This document shows, piece after piece, positions 35,501-46,887 of a stretch of 64,000 bases of DNA. A program made the translations under genes and the position numbers. Positions within the stretch are counted from its first letter, which is position 1. Every line of letters starts with the position of its first letter. Origin of the DNA: Tubulanus polymorphus (taxonomy: Eukaryota > Nemertea > Palaeonemertea > Tubulaniformes > Tubulanidae); NCBI RefSeq assembly GCF_964204645.1, contig NC_134027.1, positions 4,886,485 to 4,950,484 on the forward strand. The letters are read 5' to 3'. Under the pieces are notes generated by a model, which saw only the letters and a program-made list of their open reading frames with translations, was not told where the DNA came from and made no database searches.

Positions 35501-35787
35501 TGCGGCAAATATTTATTCCGCTGTAATAGCACCAGTATATTTCCATGTACATTTCAATAAATGTTTTTCTTTATACAATGAACACATACATAATGAACCT
35601 CAAGGCTTCGGTCAAATCATCTCCTTTCATCAAAATCTCACCACACATCGAATTTACTTGAAATATATAATGACCACTGTACCCTCTTAATATGTGATAA
35701 CGAGGAGGTGACCATTTACAGTCCACGAGGTCAATACTTATTGTTCTCGCTGTTCACTCACTTAGAAGCGTCTTTTTTCTCCTCATG
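32512..35787. other. Intergenic region between GPCR copy 3 and ELK
   Basis: No gene with recognisable domains. The last several hundred bases before 35788 are probably the 3' UTR of ELK (minus strand), with several TTTATT strings that would be AATAAA on that strand (for example near 35275 and 35513). One minus-strand frame at 33667-33888 is listed separately. Confidence 0.5.
33667..33888 (-). CDS. Doubtful 73-aa frame with one membrane segment
   Basis: The frame starts MANGFLKSVTRCGLKVRL, followed by a hydrophobic stretch (IFVCALNFTVIIISVFIS) and a polar tail. This resembles the cytoplasmic tail and signal anchor of a type II membrane enzyme. No luminal domain or convincing donor follows within the next kilobase. 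It could be a lone first exon, a gene fragment or chance. Confidence 0.2.
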   Translation of the reverse strand: MANGFLKSVTRCGLKVRLIFVCALNFTVIIISVFISYRFEGGNANLLVHEDSSYSIIPNGPGINVSPNRFINI

Positions 35788-36897
35788 TCATTGAACAGAA
35801 ATCGTTTTAGTCGGCGAATGCGAACTGAATCGTGGCGATGGCAAATCGTCTAAATGCATCGGTGGCATCGGTACTGGTGAGAACATTGGTCCCGGAATGT
35901 ACGTAGGGAATGGAAATGCGGGCGCCGCGGGGTAATGCGGGCTCAAGGCGAGTGAACCCCAAAAATGTAAAGGGAGAATTGGTGACCGTTGACCGAATCC
36001 AGGACTAGAAAATAGAAACGGTGGTGATAAGGACTGACATCCACTTTTGTATAGAGCGTGTCTGTGGGGAGAGGAGAATGTATACAGTCCAGGTGAAGTG
36101 AAACTCGACTCGGACGCTAATGACGGCGGAATTGGAATCGGATACGGAACGTGTCGGCGACCGTGCAGATGTGACGTCAAAACCGATGGGGGCGAAGAAA
36201 GTCCAGCACTGCCGCGGTGTGTGTTAGAATCGGTGGATGAATTTAACGGAGAAGATAAACCGTGACTACTAGTGCTACTGTTCCTTCGATGAGCGGGTTC
36301 ACTATTCGGCGAGTTATACGGCGAAAAGCGTCGAGGACTTTTGGATCTACTGCGGTCCCGCGAACTCAAAGGCGTTTGTTCAGTTTTGCGAATCGTCGGA
36401 GATCTACCACGCGGTTGGAGCTCAGGCGAATGACTTTGTTGGCGGGTAGTAGAAGGTGGGCTGGACCTAGGCGCCGATACAAATGCGGAATGAGGAGACC
36501 AATGCCCGTGACTGCGCAATTCGTTGGACATTCCGGGTGATGTCAAACCGAACGGTAGTTTGTACTGTCCTTCGTTAGCTAAGCTCTCCATTTTTACTTT
36601 GAACGGAACCTTATTCTCCGTTTTGATGACTTCGGGGAACGACACGAATTTGTACACGAATTTCTGTCCCATCACTTTTTTGATGATGTTCTTGTCGTAG
36701 TAATATCGCAACGCGCGGCTTAATTTATCGTAGTTCATATTACGTTTGTTTTTTCGCATTCCCCACAATCGCGCTACATCTTCTGCGTTGAGCAATTTAA
36801 ATTCTCCTTCGTTGTTGGTCCACTGTATGATATGTGTATATTGATTACTGAGCAATAACTCCAACAGAAACTGCCACAACGTTATATTTGATTCCAT
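35788..36897 (-). CDS. ELK: ELK-type ETS transcription factor (ternary complex factor)
   Basis: A nuclear ETS factor of the TCF group, which binds GGAA sites with SRF and is switched on by MAP kinases. From ATG 36897 it is 369 aa. The ETS domain (about 1-90) starts at the very N-terminus: [11 protein letters not shown], then [31 protein letters not shown] and [14 protein letters not shown]. That position and sequence are typical of ELK1/3/4. Two sumoylation-type sites follow (IKTE, VKME). The middle is Ser/Pro-rich with many SP sites. [10 protein letters not shown] fits a MAPK D-site, and the C-box [12 protein letters not shown] plus FPFP fits the ERK FXFP dock, as in vertebrate TCFs. A clear SRF-binding B-box is not evident. 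All of the ETS domain is in one exon. The acceptor lies just upstream of the ATG (TTACAG|GAATGG). Confidence 0.93.
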   Translation of the reverse strand: MESNITLWQFLLELLLSNQYTHIIQWTNNEGEFKLLNAEDVARLWGMRKNKRNMNYDKLSRALRYYYDKNIIKKVMGQKFVYKFVSFPEVIKTENKVPFKVKMESLANEGQYKLPFGLTSPGMSNELRSHGHWSPHSAFVSAPRSSPPSTTRQQSHSPELQPRGRSPTIRKTEQTPLSSRDRSRSKSPRRFSPYNSPNSEPAHRRNSSTSSHGLSSPLNSSTDSNTHRGSAGLSSPPSVLTSHLHGRRHVPYPIPIPPSLASESSFTSPGLYTFSSPHRHALYKSGCQSLSPPFLFSSPGFGQRSPILPLHFWGSLALSPHYPAAPAFPFPTYIPGPMFSPVPMPPMHLDDLPSPRFSSHSPTKTISVQ

Positions 36898-37751
36898 TCC
36901 TGTAAGACACGAAAATAAAGAACGTTTAGTTATCAACGATATTCATATATAAAGTCTATCAACGGTTGACGCACAAAAACAAATGCATTAAATAGTCCAA
37001 TTGGCAGATGCTAACAATATTGTATAGATGCGGGCACCGATCTATAATCAACTGGTTGAATATCACACCAAATAAGAAGGCACTCCGTAAAACGAATCCC
37101 AAATAGCACTTCAGCGCAGCATGTGCCGGATGAAGGCCGCATCCTTTTGTTAATTCATTTACAAAAGGACTTACTCGAATGAAACCCTTTCAACGCAAGA
37201 CCGCCGAGTGCGACATACGCGTGCTTCAATGACCAAAAAACTGTGTATATATTTTTCCTAGTTTTTGAGAGGCTAGCAGAAGCGTCTATCAAAAATGGTG
37301 AGATAGTCGTGTGTTTACTTAGATGCTCTAAAGCCCGCGTCTGCCCGCGGACAAAACAATGATATACAGCTTGCAACTTGAGATCCTTTTCAGCCCATTA
37401 GAAGCCATTTAAATGACTGCGCTGTCATTTGAACTAGTTCACACTCCTGTGATGAGAATAGGGGCAAGCCTGTTCCCAATGACCGCTGTATCAGATGTGA
37501 TTGAAGGAGCACTCTTGACAATCCTTAAATGTGCACATCTGTTATTTTTCGTAGTATAACTCTTCGTATGGTAAATAATACAACAACGAGATATTGAAAT
37601 AAAAAACAACGTGCGACAGATTAAAAAAAAAACAGTAAAAATATAGCAAAGCTAGTTTCGCTTCAAACGACATTCCACCCGAAATTATTACAGTAAATTG
37701 GTTTCAGAGTTCTATAATCAATAACAAATACAGTTAGACGATAGTAATTAC

Positions 37752-37809
37752 CTAAGGGAAGAGTCGATCTCATAAGCTGACCAGTTACTGCTGGTAACAT
37801 GTCACACAT
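37752..37809 (-). other. Candidate upstream exon of ELK
   Basis: On the minus strand an ATG at 37809 opens MCDMLPAVTGQLMRSTLPL and runs to a donor (CCCTTAG|GTAATT). Spliced to the acceptor at 36899 it stays in frame and would add about 20 residues (ending LPLG) before MESNITLW. It may instead be non-coding leader that is open by chance. Confidence 0.45.
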
Positions 37810-40800
37810 GGTGAAATATATACTTATAAACACATTCTACAAATATCTCGTGGAATATCGACACTTTAAGAAATTAATCCCTGTCCAAAGTCTAATATTT
37901 TGCGCACCAGAGAACGTGCTGTAAATTCGTTCTCAAACTACTGTCAACTGTTTCAGCGTTTTACATACAGATGATATCTAGCCTTGCAAGTTGTTAATAA
38001 CTTCCGTGATGAATGTCGATTCAAAACACAACTCGCACTAAACTATAGAGCTTTTGTACACAATTCCTATGCTTCATAGGGATCCGAATGAAGAAAGTCG
38101 TCTTTCGAAGCTTTATGATCTTGATATTTTGAGTCGATGAACTTATATATCGTCGCCTACCCATGATGCCTCGCGATGGAGACGGATATTGTTTGATTTG
38201 ATGAGAGGAGTAGAGATCACAATACCTCGGGGCAGCACACGCGTTAGGTTACTAATCCTACGAGGGATTAGAGCAGATACCGATATTAATCTAGCTAGAT
38301 TAAATTGTTATATTCCGATATTTAATAACTGTTTGATTTACTTTCGAAGATGGGTTTCGTCATTAACTATTGATTTTAGTCAATAAGTTTCGGCGATCAC
38401 CGACTCCCTGGAGTATTAACACAACAATTTTCACCACTTGAAAAGAGAAAGCCTCGAAAGCCTAAACTCAAAAGAATTAACTCCGAGTAGATATTCACTC
38501 AAACTTTGAACGGATAACTAAAAAAAATGAGTATCATTTTAACTTAGCGCATTCCGCCACGGAGAAAAGTCGTTTCTTTTCTGAATAAACATGAGAGATC
38601 AACGGATGGTTGGTCCCGCCAGATATTTATGAATATTTCGCCGGTTTATGTTGGTAGAAAAAAACGTAAGAACAGCCGAGAACTGTAATGTCAAGATGCG
38701 GAAATGAAAATGTTATTTCCCTTTAAAGATGGCAAGATATTAAACCCTATTGCAGGAAATTAAAAATAAATCTTCTGCTTGCTCAATGGCTAGTTATATA
38801 AGCTCTTCCTGTTACTGAACCAGCACCGCAAGCGGAAGTGGGTACTTCAATTCGGTGTCTGTCTTTTGGGGCGCTTGCAGCAATAAAACAACTAATCTCC
38901 AAACAAAGGGAGACTTTTCTCACTTCCTCCCTCTCCGGGAAGATTAGATTGCACAGCGAAGCTCGAGATCCTCTGTCACCACAGAGTTTCTCCCTGTTTG
39001 ATGATTGTAAGCGGTTCGTTGGTATTGACCCGAACACGTGTATGATTACATTAGTAGATTAATATGAACTTAAGACATTGCTTCCTACAAACAGATTTTG
39101 CTCAGAACATAGACATGGAGTCATTCATGAGATTCTTTTTTTTCGACATAACTGCCGAAGTTTGGAGGAATTACGATATTCATATTACAACTTATTGCTA
39201 TTATCTTCATACAAATTTCAAATTTAAATCCTAAGACGTCATCATTATACCTGACCGGTTAGCACCAGTCTAGGTCATCGGTTGTAAGGTAAATGCACCC
39301 GAAAACCTCGACGCTAAACACGTTTCAACGGGTTTTTCAAATTGTGGTCGAATTTTATCGATAAACAAGTATCAATGGGCCCGCATATTACCAAAAACGG
39401 CCAAGCCGCATCTGCACAGAAAGTAACGGGCTATTCAATCATTGTGTTCTTAAGAAGTCTTTTTATACCTTTTGATTTTGGACTGGTGATCCTTGAATTG
39501 GCCACATCCGCCTCTGGTGACGTATCGCCCATCTTACAATATCCAGTTCCGCAATTATCTGAAAGATTAAAATCATTGAATAAGATATCCAGATTCTGTT
39601 AGTCTTATTACGTTTAATATTAGTCGCTTATATTGCATCGTGGAGTCTTATTTTATATTTGACTGATTTTTAAAGAATTTTTTGATGTTGTTTTTTTGAA
39701 CTGATGTCATTCAATCAAAAAAGACATTCACGCCGATGTCTAGATATTCTTTTGCGCATTTTTAAACGTCTTTATTCCAAAATGAAATATTCAAAACGCT
39801 TGAAACTAGCGGTGAATGTTTTGTAGAAAAAAGTTCGCTGCGGTTATCGCGTTGGAGCTGAAGGAGCTGATTCCCACGCTACTGAATAAACGAGTCCTTG
39901 GGCCTTGTTCACTTTATCATAATAAAATTTACGAATCTTTTGTTGGGCGTGAAAAACCTGATATTAGATTATGTGGGTCGAGCGTGGCGTGAGCATCTAA
40001 ATAATCAGTGACTAGTTCGTTCGGTATTCGACTTGTGACCGCCAAACCACCCACGCGTCATCTTCACCACAATTATAAATGAACTTATCTTCGGACATGT
40101 GATGTAATATGAAAAAATCTCACTAAACTTACCTTCCATAAACGTCATTCAAACTTGAAAGGCTTTCTAAGATATGCGCTAATCTGTCAAAAAGAAAATT
40201 GAAGATATGAAATGCGGTGTTCAAAGAAACAAATCAAAAAATAAAATTGTTTCCAAATGCGGATCCCGTAGCCACTGAATCACAAAAAGCTATTGTTACA
40301 TAGACAAAATTGCAGTGATACTTCTTAATATCAACCAAAACGTAGGAAGGTTTGGGAATAACCAGGAAGTTTATAAAGGAGGTTATCTTGAGGTAGTTTA
40401 CCCTAACATAATTATGTGTCTGATAACAATTATTTCAGGGGGCGGCAAATGCCGGTGACAGAGGGCCGGAAAAAATTTTTACGACCTAAGCACATTTTTT
40501 TTTACGCCGGACGAAAAGATGAACGATCAATGCGTTGTTTCTTAGATAAATACCTTCGTTGACATAAAAGTATCAATCACAAAATAACCGACATTATAGA
40601 AGAACCAACATTTGAAAAATACATTAAGAAAACATCCTACTAAGACCGTTTAGTAAAAAGGGAACAAGCTCGAATACGTATATGATTATTATGATAACCA
40701 TGTAAATGTATATACATATATTTATGTTTAATAATAACTAAATAGGTTTCAAATTACCTAATTACCTATATGTTCATTCGTTCATTCATGATAGTAGACT

Positions 40801-40915
40801 GCACTAGAGGTTATACTCCATATAGCGTATAGAGAGAAACTGCATTCCATCCGTGTTCTCTGCTCATCACGTCTAACTGCCCCGGATATTATTAATGACG
40901 GTCATTGCGTCACTG

Positions 40916-40982
40916 TGACGTCACGAATAGCGGTATCAACACGGGGAAACCCGGGATTGGAATTTGACCTGACGTGACGTCA
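40916..40982. promoter_or_regulatory. Two perfect CRE palindromes 59 bp apart
   Basis: TGACGTCA occurs at 40916-40923 (in CTGTGACGTCACG) and at 40975-40982 (in GACGTGACGTCATC). Each is a full palindromic site for CREB/ATF. Two within 70 bp is rare by chance in AT-rich DNA and suggests an enhancer or promoter. Confidence 0.5.
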
Positions 40983-43900
40983 TCAATCCGTTTTGTATTT
41001 TATGCAGTCGACCCGCTTTAGGAGGTATTCATGAATAATGATGGCCGAATTACTGTTCTAAATAAGGCTCGTTCGGAATCAACCCACGCTTTCAATTGTC
41101 ATTTTTCCATGCGTTATATCACGCGGAAGCTAAAACATTTTTTTGGATTGTGATATAAATAGATGAATGCCTACGCAAGTACGGGAAGAGATGTCCGACC
41201 ATGGGGCAAATCAAGTTATTTCCTAAAATTTAGACATTTCGTCTGTACAGCTAGGCAGGGCTATCGTGAATACTTCCGATTTGAAAGGAGAACGCTTTTG
41301 GTATTTCAGTTTCTGCTGAGAAGGGCGCCGGTTGATATCTAAATACTAACTAGGCTCATGACAACCGACAACTTACGCAATATAAATCAAAGTCGGATCT
41401 CACTTTCGTCTGAACGAAATTTTTTCCGCGGACTCTGAATAGTATTTTCTTTGAACTATCAATATCAACAATAGGCCCAATAATCGCTAATCATTAGGTT
41501 ATTATATAACTGTGGCGTTGCTAGGTGTATTGGACAGACGACAATGCCATTCAGCTATCTTTGAGGGCGTTATCAGGGCAATTAACGCTTGTTTAGTGAG
41601 AAAAGATTGCGGGGCTAATTGGCACTAAGCACAATTAAATTTTATGTTTGACCACGAGAACAAATTTAATCCTGACCGCAATAATTGAGACCTAATCGTC
41701 GATATATCTGCGTAGTAACGCGCTCATTTACTTCCTGTGTAGTTAATTAATCACCAGTACGCTTATTAAAGAAATTTCATGGTTCCCGCCAGACTGTCTT
41801 GCATTGTTAGACAAATATTCTGATGTGTGGTAAGAACCAGCAAAGTTCATCCTCCGATACTACATAACCGCTTGTTTCTGCATAGAATTAAACGTGTTTG
41901 CTCCGTTTTGCATAGTAGCATCAGACATATATCGGATAAAAAATCTGTCTAAGTCATTGTTATCAATTGAACTAATCTATATATTGTCGCTGCTGCCCCA
42001 AAAAAATATCCCAGCCGTTAGGAACCATTATCACCCGACAATAAGATGTTCTAACCGGACACGGGTTCCCGACCGTCATGAGAAAAACAAGATCCTATTG
42101 ACAAATATCGAGCACGGGGGACAACAATAAACGGCGGCGGAGTTGATACCCGCCTGACAACCGTGAATCTATAGTGCACTTGACTATGACAAGTGTCCGC
42201 CTTGTTACTATCAACCTGTTGCCGACTGAACAGACGACGCTGTCACGTGACCGCGTGATCAACCGAAACGGATGGTTGATCCGCGTTTACATTATTGCGT
42301 CGATTTCTGTTGTTCGTAACATGCACTCTCTCCGAGACGCGAAACACTTCGAAAAAATATTCAAAACATATTCGAAAAGTATTTTCCAAATAGTATGCGC
42401 AATGATGGCCCAATTGGAAAATCTAAACACTCAGCGCAATCATAAATTCAGATTTGACTATATATATTTTGAATTCAGATCATTCTTATCAAATATCTTA
42501 TTCTTTATTAGATTCAAATCATTCTTTTTTAAGTTGATAGAAAAATACCGTTATACATACGCGGAGTGATGGATAATGTTACTACCGGATGTGTATACGC
42601 CATTACTGAGATTTCTGGCCCATAGCAACAATAATCATGATTTTTCACGACAATACAATTTAAACCGGTTTTTTATGTAAGCGTTTATTTCCGTTAAGTT
42701 TCCGAACAGGCAAACGAGACGAACTTGGTGACCGATCCGTTAGTCGCCTACTCAACTCCGTGCGAAAAATCAGCGAAATATCAATTCGGGTAAAAGAATA
42801 AACTATTATCCCACTGATTAATACTAATCATTTGAAGGCGCGATGAGTGCCGCAACTACTTAATACTCCATTATATTGATATTTCTAAAAGTCTCAGTTA
42901 TGTAATATATTGCCTTTCAATTAAATTGATATCAAACAAATAATTCAATTGGTTTGGTTCAATCGGGTCACTTATGTACGCGAGCAAAATATCGTTTCAA
43001 ATCAAAACATATTCGGCATAAACAGCACCACTTCTAAAACATAGCGATTCCTAAAGAATGCCGAGTATTCCTCAAGTCAACAGTAGTATCTTTGATAATC
43101 GTCCGGAACTATGGCTCACAGTAGGGCGCACGTCGGAAGTTATACCGTGTTCCAACCTCTGGAATTCGGTCAAGTTGAAGACATATATATCTATTCATTT
43201 AAACTCTCCATACGCACTTTTAAGGTTGTAATTTTGATACATTCATATCTGGAATATCTGAAATTCTGTAACCGTTTTCTTTTTCATACGATAATACAGT
43301 TACTCACTGGACAACTATCTTTGGTGAACTGGGCGATGAACTTACGGCGGATAACAAGAATGAGAACCGCACTGAACCGCTTCGGTTACCGCGATAGCAT
43401 AAATTTTTATGTGGTATCCCTAAAATGGCAATAAAAACTTTGAAAAATCCAATGGTCGGTTAATCCGCTTTCAGATAAGTTTTAAAACGATGCCTTGTCA
43501 CCAATCTTATCTAATGTGGCGTAATACCTTTATCACGATTGTAATCTTTCATTAATCTGAATGTATACATATATAATTCACGCTAGATACGGTAAGTAGA
43601 GAGGACACGTGTCCAATGTGATCTGTGACATCAGGAATATGAAATGTATCGAGGCAGGTAAATATAAATATATAAAAATGCGGATTACTTCATTAAAACC
43701 GCAAAGGATGAACTGAAATTTTTTCAAATGGTTTTTATGCGATCATTTTTCAGAAATCTGCACGACTTAATTCAATAGTGTCAATTTATCAAAAAATTTC
43801 TCTGCGTAGATATAGAAGGCATACATAAAACATGGACCTATATACCGCTGGAGAAGATGCCACTTCCCAATGCCTAAAATGCGCGCGTATCACCGACAAA

Positions 43901-44306
43901 AAATATTGTTTACGATATCTTAAATATACAAATAACTTTGATTCTATATAGTTTATGACATTTGCTACTAATTGTTGAATCTTGATGAAATTACACGAGA
44001 TTCCTACTTACTTCGCCGTTATTTCAAAAAACTGACCACTGCGACAAGACTGCGCAAGCGCGTATTTTGCATGGATAAAATTAAAAAATTAAAATGAAAC
44101 GCACTTACCAATAGAAATGAATAAAAGTGGTTTAATCCGTATCCAAGTGCAAACAAATTCGTTGAAGTCAACTTTAAAAATATTTTCTGCCTTCCCAGCT
44201 GTTCAATGGTAACTTGACAGGATGGTGGTCATGATTGGAAATGGCAATCACAGCGCGTGCACTTGCATTTTACCCGAGACCGGATATTCGGGGCATCACC
44301 ATCTTA

Positions 44307-44314
44307 TGACGTCA
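44307..44314. promoter_or_regulatory. Perfect CRE palindrome
   Basis: TGACGTCA within TTATGACGTCACATGAG, in a GC-richer island about 1.5 kb from tRNA-Sec and 2.6 kb upstream of the MAF start. Confidence 0.4.
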
Positions 44315-45370
44315 CATGAGTCTGGCTGAATGGCATTCCCATGCATGGTGACCCCGTCATCAGACTAACGGAAGTATTTAGGCTATCACTGCCTTTTGTG
44401 TCGGTCTTCATCTTGTGCCCGCGATTATGCGTAGAACTCGTGTTATCAATGGGTGATCATTTCTACACAATAGATCTGGGCGGTTTGGTCGTTGCCGCCC
44501 AGGGAACTATTTAACTTAGTAACACCGCATGGAGAACAGGTCCTCTTGTATTCTCGTGTCTTTTACAATAAACACCGGAGGCTACAATAAAATAAAGTCG
44601 TTATTTCCCGGACGCGCGCGAATTGCAACGGATCTTCTAAATCGGCGCGATTCAACAGGTCTCCGAGTCCACGGTAACTCGCAACATAAACATTTACGAA
44701 AAGGTTTCAACCGAAGTATTTGATCTTTGATCTTATTTTTGAACGTTCGCGAGCCTAACATTATTTTGTTATTATGCCGTAGGTGAGAATTCCTATGCAT
44801 AAAGTACAGCACTTGAAAAATTGAACTATTCGCACGAGCTACGGATTTCGTCAGTTCTTGCCACTGAATTTTCACTACTGCAAAAAGCTTAGCAAAACCG
44901 GGAGCCGTTGAATGCGAATGGAAATTTACGGTTGTAGTTGATTTATCACCCTCAATAAGTATCCCCCAAGGTAAAAATCTATCATGCTTAAAATCCCCCC
45001 GAAATTCAGTTTTCTATCAAAACCAGAGTATAAAACCAAGATAAAAACTAGATGATACTTTTCACAACAATATTTAGGAATACATATGTACGTAGATATT
45101 GTATTATTACTTTCCAATTGTATCTCTTCATGGAGATTTTCAAAAATACGATAATGACATTTTGATGAATGTAGCTAGCTTGAAGTCACAGATTATCCAA
45201 GATGAATAATGTGACCAATGCAACGGAGAATTTAAAATTTTTTTATTCAATCAGTTTTTAAACGTAAGAACTTTGAAATATCTTCAAGTGAATTCAAATT
45301 TTGGGAAATTTAACCAGGGATAATTTTGACTTACCAAAAAGTACACATTATAGTTACACTACAAAAAAAG

Positions 45371-45598
45371 CAGAGGCGGATCCAGGAATAAAGGGGTTCC
45401 CTAAAAATCCAAGCGTACTTGGTACATGGACGCGAGCGCCTTAGACGCTGAGTTCTGAAGATGGTTTGGGGGCCCAAGAAAATTCAATCCATGAGTGATT
45501 TTAGAACAAAATGACCGGCAATAACTTGCCACTGTGTAACTTTCGTTGTGAAAAAGTTATTTTGGCAAAAAATCGGGAGGATCTTGGAACCGCCCCTG
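45371..45598. mobile_element. hAT-like non-autonomous element (228 bp)
   Basis: The left end CAGAGGCGGATCCAGGA and the right end TTGGAACCGCCCCTG (inverted: CAGGGGCGGTTCCAA) form imperfect terminal inverted repeats of the CAGNGGCGG type typical of hAT transposons. There is no transposase. The flanking bases do not show a clear 8-bp duplication (left AAAAAAAG, right AAGAGGTT). It lies about 210 bp past the 3' end of tRNA-Sec. Confidence 0.6.
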
Positions 45599-45806
45599 AA
45601 GAGGTTTATGTATTTGCGACTTTCATGAACAGTTCATTTAAGATTTATTATAATCACCGGACATCAGACACCAAACAGGCCTTCGAAAAATGCAGATCTT
45701 CGTGCAAGGTACTTAGAGCCGTGTGTCAAGAATGCTTTATAAGATGCAAAAATAAATTATCTCGTTGGTTTGGACATGGCACGCGCAGGTAGTCACAAAT
45801 TACTTA

Positions 45807-45893
45807 CGCCCGAAAGGTGGAATTGAACCACTCTGACGCTAGTCAGCTACAGGTTTGAAGCCTGCACCCCAGACCACTGAGGATCATCCGGGC
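45807..45893 (-). tRNA. trnU(uca): tRNA-Sec (TCA), selenocysteine tRNA
   Basis: Read on the minus strand, this 87-nt gene starts GCCCGGATGATCCTCAGTGG and ends TTCCACCTTTCGGGCG. The anticodon is TCA within GCTTCAAACC. The long variable arm, extended acceptor stem and T arm (GTGGTTCAATTCCAC) are those of eukaryotic tRNA-Sec, and the body is nearly identical to the vertebrate gene as I remember it. It is charged with Ser, converted to Sec, and decodes UGA in selenoprotein mRNAs. Pol III transcribes it from an external promoter (next entry). Confidence 0.97.
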
Positions 45894-45917
45894 ACTCTAC
45901 CACTCGCGTCACCACCG

Positions 45918-45957
45918 TTAAATAGGTGTTGTTTTATGTACTCTTTACAAACACGGT
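45918..45957 (-). promoter_or_regulatory. External Pol III promoter of tRNA-Sec: TATA box and PSE
   Basis: On the minus strand TATTTAA lies at about -31 to -25 (45924-45918), and ACCGTGTTTGTAAAG lies at about -64 to -50 (45957-45943). These are the positions of the TATA box and proximal sequence element of animal tRNA-Sec genes. The second string resembles the vertebrate PSE (ACC at one end, TGTAAAG at the other). Confidence 0.75.
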
Positions 45958-46627
45958 ATATACCCGGTAACCCAATTTATTTAGATGACATGACAGCTGT
46001 GAAAGAATGCAACATAGTTTGCAAAATAAACATCACGATATTTTCGTATTTAATATGGATTGTCTTTGAAATGGCGCTCTTCCCAATGTGTTGTTTAAAA
46101 CGGTTATAGCGCCCATCATCTGCCGGTGCAATATTTCTAATACCCGATAACTAGATGGCGCTAAATGCATTGACTGGTTCAGTCGTAGATATCGGTCGTT
46201 GATCGTCTTTTTACTTACTTTTTCCTAATTCATCTGGAAAGAGAAGGAGCCTCAAATTATGTTTTGTATGTCATGTCAAAGCTACTGGTAGCAATAACCT
46301 GGTGATGAGTGTTTGGATATCTGATCGAAACGTCTTGTTTGATAAATAATATTTCTGAATTTACTTACTGCAATGTTTCAAACGTGTTACTAACCGCCCT
46401 AAAAATGTTTAGATGGCGCGCGCTGTCTTTCAAAATGACCCATCAGTCACATGCGATAGCGCAAAACTGGATCGATATAAGCTATCTCACTAAGTTCCGC
46501 GCACTGTTCTGTTGTATGAAATCATAAATTACATATTCAGCGCGTTGCAGAACTGTACTGTGTAGTTGTGCAACAGCGTTAGAGCTGACTTGAGGCCGGT
46601 GATTGGCTAAAGACTAATCCGCCATGA

Positions 46628-46650
46628 TGACGTCACAGGAAGTATATATA
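46628..46650 (+). promoter_or_regulatory. MAF core promoter: CRE, ETS site and TATA box
   Basis: TGACGTCA (46628-46635) abuts an ETS-type site ACAGGAAGT (46635-46643), which abuts TATATATA (46643-46650). The TATA box would place transcription start near 46675-46680 and leave a leader of about 210 nt before the MAF ATG at 46888. Confidence 0.7.
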
Positions 46651-46887
46651 CGCTGGAAATCGCGCTAGTTTGCGTGCCCCTTTTCTTCCCAGGTGGATGG
46701 TGGTATCTCCCTCAGCCACCGTTTTTTCCACCATTGCCTTTCAATTAGTGAACAACATATTGCAAATTTGAACATTTCTACAATTCGGACAATTTTATTG
46801 GTTATAAGAATTTGAAATCGTTGAATTTGGAGGGATATAAATAACGTACTACTGACGGTCAATCAGCAACTTGAAAACGTGGTCGAA

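Larger units (their letters stand above)
37810..45370. other. Long gene-poor interval upstream of ELK
   Basis: About 7.5 kb without a frame I can support. It contains three perfect CRE palindromes (listed separately), short GC-richer islands near 40870-41020 and 44210-44360, and otherwise AT-rich DNA. Frames such as 42174-42569 and 43111-43434 have no domain or protein-like composition. ELK leader exons or distal promoters may lie here. Confidence 0.5.

Noticed and set aside
40430-40510. CAGGGGGCGGCAAATGCCGG as a possible hAT element end
   Set aside because: No matching inverted end was found within several hundred bases.
42174-42569. 131-codon frame in the ELK-tRNA-Sec interval
   Set aside because: No domain, no splice context, composition like translated AT-rich DNA.
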